Assembly: GCA_015062685.1 (NCBI GenBank)
Contig: SUUE01000011.1
Location: 1-64,000, forward strand
Origin: Coriobacteriaceae bacterium
GTDB taxonomy: Bacteria > Actinomycetota > Coriobacteriia > Coriobacteriales > Eggerthellaceae
Direction: 5' to 3'
DNA length: 64,000 nucleotides
This document shows, piece after piece, positions 1 to 8,889 of this stretch. The notes beneath the pieces were generated by a model. The model did no database searches, was not told the DNA's origin, and saw nothing but the letters and a program-made list of their open reading frames with translations. The stretch's first letter is position 1. Every line of letters begins with the position of its first letter. The position numbers were made by a program, and so were the translations under genes.

Positions 1-2589
1 GAACAGCCAGAACAGGCATCTCAGCAGGCAGAAATCTCGGCCTCCGCCGAAACCCAGGAGGCAATTCCGGAAGGCGTCCTGACCTTGGCCGAAAGCACCG
101 GCTCCTCCTCGGAGGAGGAATCCTCGGTAGCAGCCGCCGCCGAATCCGAGGAGGCAAGCGAAGAATCGGCCCAAACCGAGGCGCTGGAAACCCCCGAAGC
201 GGTCGCCGCAACGACGGCCGCCGTTGAGTCCGCAGCTGAGGCAGAAGTCGAGACCGCCAGCGAAGGCACGACAGCCGACGCCGATAACGCCGCAGAAGCG
301 ATCACCACGTTGGAGTTTGCGGCCGACTCCATCACAGCGTCCGGCGAGGAGTCCGGCTACAAGATATCCGGAACGGAGCTGACCATCACCGAAGCCGGAA
401 GCTACCTCATCACGGGCACGTGCGACAACGGCAGCATCACCGTCAAGAAGGGCATTACCGACGTGATCCTGGTGTTGCGCGACCTGATCCTCACCAACAC
501 CGAAGGAGCGGCTCTCACGTGCAACAAGAGCAGCGAAGTGACCGTGCAGGTGGAAGGCAACGTCGTGCTGACGGACGCCGAGGACCCCGCGCTCGAGGAC
601 GTGAGCGAGGACTTCGAAGGCGCCGTCATCAAGGCGAAATCCGGCTCCACGCTCACCATCACGGGAACGGGAACGCTCACGCTCGACGGCTCCGAATGCA
701 AGAACGGCATCAAGGGAGCTGATGGGGCGGCCATCATAATCGGCACAAGCATGTCGGATGCTGTGAACGTCATCGTCAATGCAGCCAACAATGCCGTCGC
801 CTGCGACAACGCGCTCATCATCAACGGCGGCACGCTCGAAGTGACCGCAGGGAACGACGGCCTGAAAGCCGAGATTGATGAAGAAGACGAGGCCTCGGAG
901 GGCACGATAACCATCAACGACGGAGAGGTGGACATCCAGGCCGCCGGCGACGGCATCCAGGCAACAGGGGCCATCGTGGTGAACAACGGCGATATCTACG
1001 TGCAATCGGGCGAAGACGGCATCACTTCGGAGACCAGCGTCATCGTCAACGGCGGGGACATTGCCGTGAAGTCGACGCGCGACGGCATCCAGTCCGATGC
1101 CAGCCTCGTTGTCAACGGCGGGGAAATCACCATCGTCGCCAACGGCGGGTCGGGCACCAAGCTCGCAGACGACGCCGATAGCTGCAAGGGCCTAAAGGCC
1201 GAATCCATCCTCACCGTCAACGACGGCACCATCGTCATCGATTCCGCAGACGACGCCGTGCACTGCGACGGAACGATCAATCTCTTGGGCGGCACCTTGA
1301 TCTTGTCGTCGGGCGACGACGGCGTCCATACCGACTCGACGCTCAATATCGGCGTGACCAACACATCCGGCCCCGCAATTACGGTGAAGAAGTCGTATGA
1401 GGGCATCGAGGGCGCCAACATCAACGTGTACTCGGGCACGATCGACATCACTGCGAGCGACGATGCGGTGAACGCCGCGAACAAGGACCTCGGCACCGAC
1501 TATGCGTTCACCTTGAGCATCTATGGCGGCACCCTGCGCGCGAACGCCGGCGGGGACGGCCTCGATTCGAACGGAACCATCGAGATCTACGGCGGCAACC
1601 TGGAAGTGTTCGGGTCTGCCAACAACGGCAACGGCGCCATGGACGTCGGAGACCGCAACGGCTCCTGGACGCAGGCAGGCGGGAACATCATTGCCGTTGG
1701 TATGTCGGGGATGACGGTGCTCCCTACGAGCGGCACTTACGTGAGCTTCGGCTCCACGGGCATGGGCGCCATGCCCGGCATGGGCGGATTCGGCCAGGGA
1801 ACGAGCGGCGGCATCTCCATAACCGCAGGCATCAAGATCGAGGTCAAGGACAGCTCGGGCAACACCCTGTACTCGACAACCGGTGCGAAGAGCGCGAACT
1901 CGGTCGTCTTCTCGTCCGATAGCCTTGTCAGCGGCCAATCGTACACGCTCTACGTGAACGGGAACGCCGTAGCCACGGCCACGGCCACCAATGGCAACGG
2001 ACAAACAGGCAACATGGGCCAGATGCCCGGCGGCAGCGGCCAAGCCCCGAGCGTCATGGGCCAGATGCCCGGCAACATGGGACAGCAGCCTCAGCAGCAG
2101 TTCCAGCAAGGTCAGCAGCAACCGCAGCAACAGCCGCAGTTCCAGCAGGGCCAGCAGCAGCCGCAGCAGCAGCCGCAGTTCGAGCAGGGCCAGCAGCAAC
2201 CGCAGCAGCAGCCGTTCCAGCAGGGTCAGCAGCAGCCGCAGCAGCAGCCGTTCCAGCAGGGCCAGCAAACTCCCCAGCAGGCACAGCAGCAGCCACAGTT
2301 CGGGCAGAACCAGCAACCGCAGCAAAACCAGACTCAGCAGCAGTTCCAGCAGCAATACGAGCAGCAGATCATGCTCATGCAATACCAGATCCAGATGCTC
2401 CAGCAGCAACTGCAGCAATTGACGCTCGGCCAGCAAATGCCCGCCCGCACAAATGCGCAACCGGCTCAGACCATGCAGCAACCGCAGCAAATGCAGCAAA
2501 TGCAGCAAATGCAGCAGCCTAACCAAGGCAAGACAGCAGCAGGAAAGACCAGCAGGTCAATGCAGCCATCTTTCAGCGGCCGGCGCTAA
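1..2589 (+). CDS. Carbohydrate-binding/beta-helix-like surface protein with Gln-rich tail (5' partial)
   Basis: The reading frame is open from base 1, so the true start and any signal peptide lie upstream; the first in-window start codon (TTG at 85) is probably internal. The visible N-terminal part is Ala/Glu/Ser-rich and linker-like. A long central part follows with many short repeats of the style xxINGGTLxV, DDGxxADG and VNGGDIxVxS. This style is typical of a right-handed beta-helix and of the carbohydrate-binding DUF4353-type proteins found on the surface of gut Coriobacteria and clostridia. A Gly/Met-rich stretch (about bases 1760-2085) leads into a Gln-rich tail from about 2085 to 2560 made of QQPQQQPQFQQGQ-like units. 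It ends in a short basic stretch with no LPXTG motif. Role inferred: cell-surface or exported binding protein. The ligand is unknown. Confidence 0.72.
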   Translation, partial: EQPEQASQQAEISASAETQEAIPEGVLTLAESTGSSSEEESSVAAAAESEEASEESAQTEALETPEAVAATTAAVESAAEAEVETASEGTTADADNAAEAITTLEFAADSITASGEESGYKISGTELTITEAGSYLITGTCDNGSITVKKGITDVILVLRDLILTNTEGAALTCNKSSEVTVQVEGNVVLTDAEDPALEDVSEDFEGAVIKAKSGSTLTITGTGTLTLDGSECKNGIKGADGAAIIIGTSMSDAVNVIVNAANNAVACDNALIINGGTLEVTAGNDGLKAEIDEEDEASEGTITINDGEVDIQAAGDGIQATGAIVVNNGDIYVQSGEDGITSETSVIVNGGDIAVKSTRDGIQSDASLVVNGGEITIVANGGSGTKLADDADSCKGLKAESILTVNDGTIVIDSADDAVHCDGTINLLGGTLILSSGDDGVHTDSTLNIGVTNTSGPAITVKKSYEGIEGANINVYSGTIDITASDDAVNAANKDLGTDYAFTLSIYGGTLRANAGGDGLDSNGTIEIYGGNLEVFGSANNGNGAMDVGDRNGSWTQAGGNIIAVGMSGMTVLPTSGTYVSFGSTGMGAMPGMGGFGQGTSGGISITAGIKIEVKDSSGNTLYSTTGAKSANSVVFSSDSLVSGQSYTLYVNGNAVATATATNGNGQTGNMGQMPGGSGQAPSVMGQMPGNMGQQPQQQFQQGQQQPQQQPQFQQGQQQPQQQPQFEQGQQQPQQQPFQQGQQQPQQQPFQQGQQTPQQAQQQPQFGQNQQPQQNQTQQQFQQQYEQQIMLMQYQIQMLQQQLQQLTLGQQMPARTNAQPAQTMQQPQQMQQMQQMQQPNQGKTAAGKTSRSMQPSFSGRR

Positions 2590-2609
2590 GCCGCGCCTCA
2601 CCCCTTCCA

Positions 2610-2637
2610 GAGGAGCCCGCTGCATAGCGGGCTCCTC
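2610..2637 (+). terminator. Hairpin after the Gln-rich surface protein gene
   Basis: A perfect 12-bp stem with a GCAT loop begins 20 bp after the stop codon. There is no U-tract, so it is either a weak intrinsic terminator or an mRNA 3'-end stabiliser. Confidence 0.5.
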
Positions 2638-2657
2638 GCCATTTCGCCGCAAACATG

Positions 2658-2686
2658 CTGATGGCCGCCCACGGGGCGGCCATCAG
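2658..2686. terminator. Second perfect hairpin in the convergent intergenic gap
   Basis: A perfect 13-bp stem with loop ACG lies between the surface protein gene (+) and the carbonic-anhydrase-like gene (-). Its symmetry and place suggest a bidirectional terminator, although no clear T-run follows. Confidence 0.5.
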
Positions 2687-2731
2687 ATTCTGCAGCTCTT
2701 CATGCGTCTATGTGAACGCCCCGTCAGCGCG

Positions 2732-3361
2732 CTAACACGCGCCGCCAATAAACACCCCTCCTGCAAGCGAATCCGAAACACGCGGAACGGGCCAGATGTT
2801 CGTGCCCGTAGGCGGGACCAGCATCAAGCCATCGGCGGTCATGGCACGGGCAACTTCGACATACGCATCGGCTGCCACGGTGACCATGGCCTCGATCTCC
2901 TCGTCGGTGAGCTCGCGAACGGCCCGGGCAGGACGGCCCATCAGCAACGTTCGCGGCTCGAACACCTTGCCCTGCGTCACGAGCGAGCCGGCGCCCACGA
3001 TGCAGTCGTTCGCGATGATGGCGTCGTCCATGACGATGGAGCCCATGCCAACGAGAACGTTGTCCTCGATGGTGCACCCATGCAAAATGGCGCCATGCCC
3101 CACCGTCACGTGATTGCCCACCGTGAGCTTGCTGCCCACGCTCACGTGCAGGCACGCGTTCTCCTGGATGTTGGTCTTGGAGCCGACGTATATGGGTTCG
3201 CAATCGCCGCGCACCTGCGTGCCCGCGAACACGGACGACTCGGATCCAATGAACACGTCGCCGCAAACGGTAGCCTGCGGCGAGAGCATCACGCCCGGCG
3301 CGAACTTAACCTGATGGTAGTTGGTAATGGTCGTGCCCATCTTTATTTGCGGCTTAGCCAT
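2732..3361 (-). CDS. Gamma-carbonic anhydrase-like hexapeptide-repeat protein
   Basis: A 209-residue protein of the left-handed beta-helix family, with repeating hexapeptides (for example VGSKTNIQENACLHV and VGHGAILHGC). It resembles the gamma-carbonic anhydrase/YrdA/PaaY group. Zn-ligand-type histidines are visible in the HV..VG and GHGAILHGC segments. The start is placed at MAKPQIKMG (3361) rather than the upstream in-frame ATG at 3376, because the family begins close to this point. The last ~35 residues after AVRELTDEEI are helical plus a tail. It follows moaC on the same strand but is separated by a long inverted-repeat element, so co-transcription is uncertain. The substrate cannot be read from sequence; many family members have no proven carbonic anhydrase activity. 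Confidence 0.82.
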   Translation of the reverse strand: MAKPQIKMGTTITNYHQVKFAPGVMLSPQATVCGDVFIGSESSVFAGTQVRGDCEPIYVGSKTNIQENACLHVSVGSKLTVGNHVTVGHGAILHGCTIEDNVLVGMGSIVMDDAIIANDCIVGAGSLVTQGKVFEPRTLLMGRPARAVRELTDEEIEAMVTVAADAYVEVARAMTADGLMLVPPTGTNIWPVPRVSDSLAGGVFIGGAC

Positions 3362-3389
3362 TCTTTTCCCCTTCAAATACGGTCACCCG

Positions 3390-3552
3390 CGCTCGCCAGG
3401 GTGCGTTCGCGCACCCTCTGAGGCTGCGACGAGCGCAGGCCGAGCGGGAGCGAGGACTGTCTGAGCGAGCGAAGCGAGCGAGTTCCGCAGCTGCTCGGCC
3501 GAAGCGAGGAGCGGTTAGCCTCAGCGGGTGCGCGAACGCACCCTGGCGAGCG
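3390..3552. repeat. Long inverted-repeat element with a 53-bp conserved core, copy 1
   Basis: The 27-bp outer arms are perfectly complementary (3390-3416 and 3526-3552), and inner arms extend the stem. The centre (3443-3495) contains GGACTGTCTGAGCGAGCGAA and is identical over 53 bp to the centre of a second element at 59029-59081, although the arms of the two elements differ completely. It begins 13 bp beyond the moaC stop codon, between two genes on the same strand. It could act as a terminator, an mRNA stabiliser or a mobile palindromic repeat. No ORF of its own is supported. Confidence 0.85.
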
Positions 3553-3565
3553 CGACGGAGCGGCT

Positions 3566-4069
3566 TTAGTCCCTCAGCCACAGACCGGTCTTGCCGCCGT
3601 CCTTCTTCAGCAGGCGCACGTCCATGATCTCCATGCCGCGGTCGACGGCCTTGCACATGTCGTACACGGTGAGGCACGCGACGCTGGCGGCGGTGAGGGC
3701 CTCCATTTCGATGCCCGTCTTGCCCGTCACGCCGCACGTCGTGGTGATGTGGATGCCCACGCGGCCGTCCTCGCGGTCGTCCGGTTGCACGGGTTCGCAC
3801 TCCACCTTCGCCTTCGTGATGTTGAGCGGGTGGCACATGGGAATGAGGCTCGATGTCTGCTTGGCGGCCATGACGCCCGCCACGCGCGCGCAGGCGAGCA
3901 CGTCGCCCTTGGCGGCCTTGCCCTCGACGATGAGGTCGAGGGTCTCCTGGTGCATGGCGATGAAGCCCTCAGCCACGGCGATGCGCTCGGTGTCGGGCTT
4001 GGCCGAGACGTCGACCATGCGCACGTCGCCCTTCTCGTCGATATGGGTAAGTTTCTGCTCGTCAGACAT
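3566..4069 (-). CDS. moaC: Cyclic pyranopterin monophosphate synthase MoaC
   Basis: At 167 residues this is the normal family length. MoaC converts 3',8-cyclo-7,8-dihydro-GTP into cyclic pyranopterin monophosphate, the second half of the first stage of molybdenum cofactor synthesis, in the cytoplasm. Visible family features are the VDVSAK start region, the [10 protein letters not shown] segment, and the [13 protein letters not shown] and [10 protein letters not shown] motifs with the catalytic Lys/Asp region. It begins 3 bp after the moaA stop, so the two are one transcription unit and almost certainly translationally coupled. The molybdate/tungstate importers nearby fit the same pathway. Confidence 0.97.
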   Translation of the reverse strand: MSDEQKLTHIDEKGDVRMVDVSAKPDTERIAVAEGFIAMHQETLDLIVEGKAAKGDVLACARVAGVMAAKQTSSLIPMCHPLNITKAKVECEPVQPDDREDGRVGIHITTTCGVTGKTGIEMEALTAASVACLTVYDMCKAVDRGMEIMDVRLLKKDGGKTGLWLRD

Positions 4070-4072
4070 TAT

Positions 4073-5077
4073 CTAACCTCCAATTTGACTCATATTTCGT
4101 TCGGTGCCGACCTTGTCGTGGTGGTCGTCGGGCTTGAGGTTGAGGGCTTCGAGGAAGCAGTTGTACACGGCCTCTTCCCCGCCCTCGCGCAGTGCGGTGC
4201 GCACATCGATCTCGCGATCGCTGAACAGGCACGGGCGCAGCTTGCCGTCGGCCGTCAGACGCAGGCGGTTGCACTCGCTGCAGAAATGACGCGAGAGCGG
4301 CGAGATGAACCCGACCGTCCCCTTCGCGCCGGGGAACTCGAAATAACGCGCGGGGCCCCAGCCCAGCGGCTTGTCATCGTCGCGCGCGCTCACGAGCTCG
4401 GGCAGCCCCTGGGCGACGGCGCGCTCGTTAATGATCTGCAGCAGCTCCTCGCTGGGAATGACGTCGGTGCGATCCCATCCCGAGCCGTCGGAGCCGGTGG
4501 ACGAGCCCACCGGCATGTACTCGATGAAGCGCACGTGCAGCGGGCGGTCGATGGAGAGCTTCGCGAAGGCCAGGAAATCTTGGTCGAGGCGGCGCACCGT
4601 GACGGCGTTGATCTTCACGGGGTTGAAGCCGGCCTCGAGCGCAGCGTCGATGCCCCTCATCGTAGAATCGAGCTTGCCGACGCGCGTAATGTAAGTGAAC
4701 TGCTCGGGATCGAGCGTATCGAGCGAGATGTTCACGCGTGAAAGGCCGGCTTCCTTCAGGTCGCCTGCCATCTCGGAGAGCAGCACCCCGTTCGTCGTGA
4801 GCGAGACGTTCTCGATGCCGTCCATGCCCTTGAGCGCGGCGACTAAGTCCACCACGCCCTTGCGCACGAGCGGCTCGCCGCCCGTCAGGCGCACGCTGCG
4901 GATGCCGATGCGCGTGGCCACGCGCGCGATGGTCTCGATTTCCTCGATGCGCAAGATCTCATCGTGGCCCATCATGCACACGCCCTCTTCGGGCATGCAG
5001 TAGATGCACCTGAAATTGCACCTGTCCGTAAGCGAAATACGCAGGTAATCGATTACCCGCCCGTGGCTGTCTTTCAT
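4073..5077 (-). CDS. moaA: GTP 3',8-cyclase MoaA (radical SAM)
   Basis: A 334-residue radical SAM enzyme that rearranges GTP to 3',8-cyclo-7,8-dihydro-GTP, the first step of molybdopterin synthesis. The N-terminal cluster motif CNFRCIYC (CX3CX2C, near residues 20-27) and the GGEP segment are intact. The C-terminal cluster ligands in FCSECNRLR and KLRPCLF are also present. The protein ends in Gly-Gly, the conserved C-terminal tail that reaches the active site in this family. It is first gene of the moaA-moaC pair. The 150 bp upstream, up to the modC stop, presumably carries the promoter, but I could not identify a convincing one. Confidence 0.97.
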   Translation of the reverse strand: MKDSHGRVIDYLRISLTDRCNFRCIYCMPEEGVCMMGHDEILRIEEIETIARVATRIGIRSVRLTGGEPLVRKGVVDLVAALKGMDGIENVSLTTNGVLLSEMAGDLKEAGLSRVNISLDTLDPEQFTYITRVGKLDSTMRGIDAALEAGFNPVKINAVTVRRLDQDFLAFAKLSIDRPLHVRFIEYMPVGSSTGSDGSGWDRTDVIPSEELLQIINERAVAQGLPELVSARDDDKPLGWGPARYFEFPGAKGTVGFISPLSRHFCSECNRLRLTADGKLRPCLFSDREIDVRTALREGGEEAVYNCFLEALNLKPDDHHDKVGTERNMSQIGG

Positions 5078-5228
5078 AACGCTCCCGACGCTCGTAAGGT
5101 TGAGCCACCAGTGTAGCGGCTTCCTTCATTCTTGGCTAGATATAATCTTGCCCACGTACGATATTCGTCACTGTTCGGCACGCTTCGTCCCGCACGCGAA
5201 AACGTCGCCCCGCAAGCGAGCCGCATCC

Positions 5229-6338
5229 TTACCTGCTCACGACGTAAAGCTTGTCCTCGGGGATCTCTATGAGCAGCTCATCGCCCACTTCGGGGAGAAC
5301 GACGCCCGGTTCCCTCATGCTCACGCGCCAGAACATGCGCTGATGCAGGAAGTGCACCTCTTGGTCGGTGGCCCCCACGAGCGGCTCGGCACGTTCGTCG
5401 CGGTCGAGGAAACTCAACATGCACATGCGCTCGAAGCGCGAATCGCTCACGCGGTCCACGCGCACGCGATAGATATTGCAACCCGGGGCATCGGCTCGCC
5501 TCAAGTTGAAGGCGCGGACGCCCACACCCCGCACATCCGCAGGCGCTCCCCCCGGCACGGCCATCTTCACACCCCATTGGGGGCAATAGACATGGGTGTC
5601 GCTCAGTCGCTCAACCTCCACCGCGTTCTTGCAACCGGAAAGTTTCAGCCCCGCCATGCTCTTTGGGTTGTCGACGAGCTCGCGGCTCGCATCCACCTCC
5701 ATGACGTTGCCGTGCTCGATAACCGCAATGGTGTCGCAGAAACGCACCGCCTCGTCAATGTCATGGCTCACATAGAGGATGGTGCCGCCGAACGCGTCGA
5801 AGAGGCTCGCCAGATTTTGCTCGAGCACGCCCTTCAAGTGCGCGTCAAGGGCGGAGAACGGCTCGTCGAGCATCAGGATGCCGGGACGAGCCGCCAGCAT
5901 GCGGGCCAGGGCCACGCGCTGTTGCTGCCCGCCAGAGAGCTGCGCTGGGTATCGCTTGGCGAACGCTTCCACGTCGAAGCGGCGCAGCTCGCCTTTCACG
6001 ATGGCATCGCGCTCCTCCTTCGACGTCCCCTTCGGGATGCCGGCCGCCACGTTGTCCTCCACCGTGAGGTTGGGGAACAGCATGTAGTTTTGGAACAGCA
6101 GCGCCGTCTTACGCTCCTGGGGCTTGAGGTTGATACTCGCCTCGCTGTCGAAGAACACCTTGCCGTTCACGACGATGCGCCCCTCATCGGGCGTCTCTAT
6201 GCCAGCGATGCACCTCATGGTGAGCGTCTTGCCGCAACCTGATGCGCCAAGCAGGCCGAACACCTCGTCGCCGGCCCCGAACTGCACGTCGAGCGCGTAC
6301 GACCCGAACGTCTTCCTGATATTCACCTCGAGGCTCAT
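5229..6338 (-). CDS. modC: Molybdate-type ABC transporter ATP-binding protein (importer 1)
   Basis: A 369-residue ATPase that energises import of an oxyanion, probably molybdate or tungstate. Visible are Walker A (GASGCGKT), the ABC signature LSGGQQQRVALARM, Walker B LMLDEPFSALD and the H-loop VSHD. About 150 further residues follow, as in ModC proteins with a C-terminal regulatory TOBE/Mop-like domain, although the match in this tail is weak. The start MSLEVNIRKTF at 6338 is chosen because its ATG overlaps the modB stop by 4 nt (ATGA), which indicates translational coupling; an upstream in-frame start would lie inside modB. It ends 150 bp before moaA on the same strand. Confidence 0.88.
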   Translation of the reverse strand: MSLEVNIRKTFGSYALDVQFGAGDEVFGLLGASGCGKTLTMRCIAGIETPDEGRIVVNGKVFFDSEASINLKPQERKTALLFQNYMLFPNLTVEDNVAAGIPKGTSKEERDAIVKGELRRFDVEAFAKRYPAQLSGGQQQRVALARMLAARPGILMLDEPFSALDAHLKGVLEQNLASLFDAFGGTILYVSHDIDEAVRFCDTIAVIEHGNVMEVDASRELVDNPKSMAGLKLSGCKNAVEVERLSDTHVYCPQWGVKMAVPGGAPADVRGVGVRAFNLRRADAPGCNIYRVRVDRVSDSRFERMCMLSFLDRDERAEPLVGATDQEVHFLHQRMFWRVSMREPGVVLPEVGDELLIEIPEDKLYVVSR

Positions 6339-7717
6339 TCTTCGACCGCCCCCTTCCGGTAGCGCGTCGTATGCTGCGACCATAGGTTAATGAACATGAT
6401 GACGAAGAAGCTGAAGATGATCAGCACGATCGTCCAGAAAATGGCAATATCGGTGTTGCCGTTCATCCACTCGAAGTAAATGGCGATCGGGATGGTGCGC
6501 GTGATGCCCAGGTAGTTGCCGGCCAGGAACAATGTGGCACCGAACTCGCCGAGGGCACGGGCGAACGCGAGCACCGTGGACGCCGCGATGGACGACCACG
6601 ACAGCGGCAGCATGATCTTGAAGAAGATGCGGCCCTCCGACCAGCCGAGCGTGCGCGCGGCGTCGAGCATGTTCGGATCGAGGTTGTCGAAGGCGCCGAG
6701 CGCTCCGCGGTACATGAGCGGGAACGCCACCACCACAGCCGCGATCACTGTGGCAGGCCAACTGAAGATGAGCGGGAAGCCAATATCGATGAACCACTGC
6801 CCCACCGGCGTGTTGCTGCCGAGCGCCAGCAACAGCAGGAAGCCGCATACCGTGGGCGGCAGCACCATGGGTATGGTGAATATGGTGTCGAACAGGTTGC
6901 GGAACCTCGCCGTGCGGTGCAGGCAGAAATACGCCGCGGCCAGGCCCAAGACGAAGATGATGACGATCGCGGTGAAAGTCGTGCGCAAGGTCACGAACAG
7001 GGGCGACCAATCGAGGGTGGACATGAACGCCCCGAGCGACTCGAACCAGGTGGGTTCGGCAGCTATGACCGCCTCTCCCGCGGGCACGAGCGAGGCGAAG
7101 CACGCGAACGACAATTGCACGTGGTTCGGGCTGGACGCATCGGTCACATCGCTTCCATCCACGCCAACCACCAGGTTGTATGCGCCGTCGTCAATAGTCT
7201 GGTTGAAGCGGTAAGCGGCCCCGTCGAGCACGTTCTCCTGTTGGCCCGTGAAATACCATACCGCGGAATCCGCGATGAGCGCGCTCCCGCCGCCAGCCTG
7301 TGCGTCGAGCCGGACGATGAGCTCTTGCAGCTGCGCCAAATCGCTCTCGGAAGCCATGTCGAGACCAGCCGCACTAGCCGCCTCGGGGTCCACGTAGACC
7401 ACGACCGCCTTGTCCGTGGCAATGTACATGACCGAATCGGACTTGCTGCCAATGTAATAGGCATAGCCGTGGTACTGGCCCGCAATATCGCGGTTCGAGC
7501 CCTTGCTCGCCCGCTGGAAATCGCCCACTGCGAACGTACACCCGTCAATGACGGCGGCAAGGTTGTCCGAGTCGGCCGAGACCGTCACTTCGTCGATGCT
7601 GGCGCCCGCCTTGGTCGTTCCGTACGGAGCCAGATCGTCGGCATATGCGAGCGGAACCGCCGTTACGGCCAGCGCAAAAGCGAGCATGAGCATCGCCAGG
7701 TAGACGCTTTTTCGCAT
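6335..7717 (-). CDS. modB: Molybdate ABC transporter permease with large exported N-terminal domain
   Basis: The protein has 460 residues, about twice the usual ModB length. The C-terminal ~220 residues are a normal ModB permease, with several membrane helices and the cytoplasmic EAA-type loop around AARTLGWSEGRIFF...LP that contacts the ATPase. The N-terminal part begins with a signal-like segment (MRKSVYLAM...AYADD). About 200 soluble residues follow, predicted outside the membrane, before the first permease helix near residue 240. I do not recognise this domain. It lies between modA and modC in the order modA-modB-modC. The start is supported by the signal sequence. Confidence 0.88.
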   Translation of the reverse strand: MRKSVYLAMLMLAFALAVTAVPLAYADDLAPYGTTKAGASIDEVTVSADSDNLAAVIDGCTFAVGDFQRASKGSNRDIAGQYHGYAYYIGSKSDSVMYIATDKAVVVYVDPEAASAAGLDMASESDLAQLQELIVRLDAQAGGGSALIADSAVWYFTGQQENVLDGAAYRFNQTIDDGAYNLVVGVDGSDVTDASSPNHVQLSFACFASLVPAGEAVIAAEPTWFESLGAFMSTLDWSPLFVTLRTTFTAIVIIFVLGLAAAYFCLHRTARFRNLFDTIFTIPMVLPPTVCGFLLLLALGSNTPVGQWFIDIGFPLIFSWPATVIAAVVVAFPLMYRGALGAFDNLDPNMLDAARTLGWSEGRIFFKIMLPLSWSSIAASTVLAFARALGEFGATLFLAGNYLGITRTIPIAIYFEWMNGNTDIAIFWTIVLIIFSFFVIMFINLWSQHTTRYRKGAVEE

Positions 7718-7784
7718 TGAGCAATCCTTTGTTCAAACAACGCGGCTGTGCAGGGAATTCGCCCCCACCCACCCGGTAAAGCAG

Positions 7785-7810
7785 AGGGAGGCTGGAAAAC
7801 CAGCCTCCCT
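7785..7810 (-). terminator. Intercistronic hairpin between modA and modB
   Basis: A perfect 11-bp stem with a 4-nt loop lies about 54 nt after the modA stop and 68 nt before the modB start. No T-tract follows. It probably limits read-through or protects the modA message, giving more binding protein than permease, as is common in importer operons. Confidence 0.5.
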
Positions 7811-7863
7811 ATAGTACCTCACATTATTCGCGAAATACAATATTTACCTTCTCGGCTAATAGA

Positions 7864-8823
7864 CTAGGAAGCCAGCTCGAAACCCCACTTCTGCCAAATC
7901 TCCGCCGCCTGCTTGTCGGTCATGCACCAGTCGAGGAAGGCCTTTGCCGCCTCGGTGTTCTTGGACTGAGCCGTCACCGCGCCGGGGTAGGTGATGTTCT
8001 TGTGCGTGTCGGCGGGAACCGTACCCACGACCTTGACCGGGGACTTCTCGGCGAAGCGCTCGACGTCGGAGGTGTACACGAAGGCGATGTCAACGTCGCC
8101 GGATGCGGCGTGCTGGCAAACGTTGCCCACGGAGGTATCGGTGACGACCTTGCCCTCGAGCGGCGTGCCGGCATATGCGTCGGGGCCATTGGCCTTGCCA
8201 GCGCTATCCTTGCCCACCTTGCCGTCCGGGTCGTTGAAGCAACCCACGGTGCTCAGAGACTGGTTGGCGTAGTTGCCGGCGGGCACGGAGTCGTCGCCCA
8301 CGCACACGGTGTACTTGCCGGTTGCCACATCGTCGAGCGTGACGTTCGTGATGTTGGCGTTATCGGCCTTGGTGACGATGACCAGATCGTTCTTGAACAT
8401 CGTAATGCGCGTGTCCTTGTTGATGTAGCCCTTTTCCTCGGCCGTGTCCATCGTGCCCTTGGAGGCGGTGATCTCGATATCGGCGTAAGAACCGGCTTCG
8501 AGCATGGAGTTCAACTCGCCGGAGCTCTTGTACTGCGTATCGGCGAACGTGACGTTCGGGTTCTGCTTGGTGTAGAGCTCCTGGGCCTCGGCCATGGCCT
8601 TCGTGAGCGAGTTCGCTGCGAAGATCTGCAGTTCAACCTTCTCACCGGACGCAGCCGCGCTGCTCGCGCTGGCGGATGCCGTGGAGGCCGAAGCAGCCGA
8701 GCTGGAGGTAGCCGCCGACGAAGCCGCGGAGCCGTTCCCCGACGAACAGCCCACGAGGGCGAACGCGGCCACCAAGGCCGCGGCGAACGCCGCCGCGACA
8801 ACGACGTGCATACGTTTCTTCAT
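7864..8823 (-). CDS. modA: Molybdate ABC transporter substrate-binding lipoprotein ModA (importer 1)
   Basis: A 319-residue exported lipoprotein that captures molybdate or tungstate for the ModBC channel. It has a Sec signal peptide with lipobox VGC at about residues 22-25 and a Ser/Ala-rich linker. The mature domain begins LQIFAANSLTKAM, the typical ModA opening that supplies the oxyanion-binding Ser. The start at 8823 (MKKRMHVV) is supported by a GGAAG ribosome site just upstream; a longer frame starting at 8880 lacks one. A promoter is visible 70-95 bp upstream. It is first gene of the modA-modB-modC unit. Confidence 0.92.
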   Translation of the reverse strand: MKKRMHVVVAAAFAAALVAAFALVGCSSGNGSAASSAATSSSAASASTASASASSAAASGEKVELQIFAANSLTKAMAEAQELYTKQNPNVTFADTQYKSSGELNSMLEAGSYADIEITASKGTMDTAEEKGYINKDTRITMFKNDLVIVTKADNANITNVTLDDVATGKYTVCVGDDSVPAGNYANQSLSTVGCFNDPDGKVGKDSAGKANGPDAYAGTPLEGKVVTDTSVGNVCQHAASGDVDIAFVYTSDVERFAEKSPVKVVGTVPADTHKNITYPGAVTAQSKNTEAAKAFLDWCMTDKQAAEIWQKWGFELAS

Positions 8824-8889
8824 GTGCTTCCCTTCCCTTGAGGTTTCTCGATAGCGGACGCAATGCTCCCAAAGCGCCAACAGTGGAAT

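Noticed and set aside
1192-2526. Long Leu-rich minus-strand ORF (444 codons)
   Set aside because: It is the antisense shadow of the CAG/CAA-rich tail and repeats of the surface protein; composition is explained by reverse-complemented Gln codons and it has no ribosome site.
3354-3836. Minus-strand ORF across the inverted repeat at 3390-3552
   Set aside because: It is a shadow of moaC in another frame running into the palindrome; Arg/His-rich translation has no family features.
5078-5228. Molybdenum-cofactor riboswitch upstream of moaA
   Set aside because: The 150-bp gap was read for the multi-helix Moco aptamer; no convincing arrangement of paired arms was seen.
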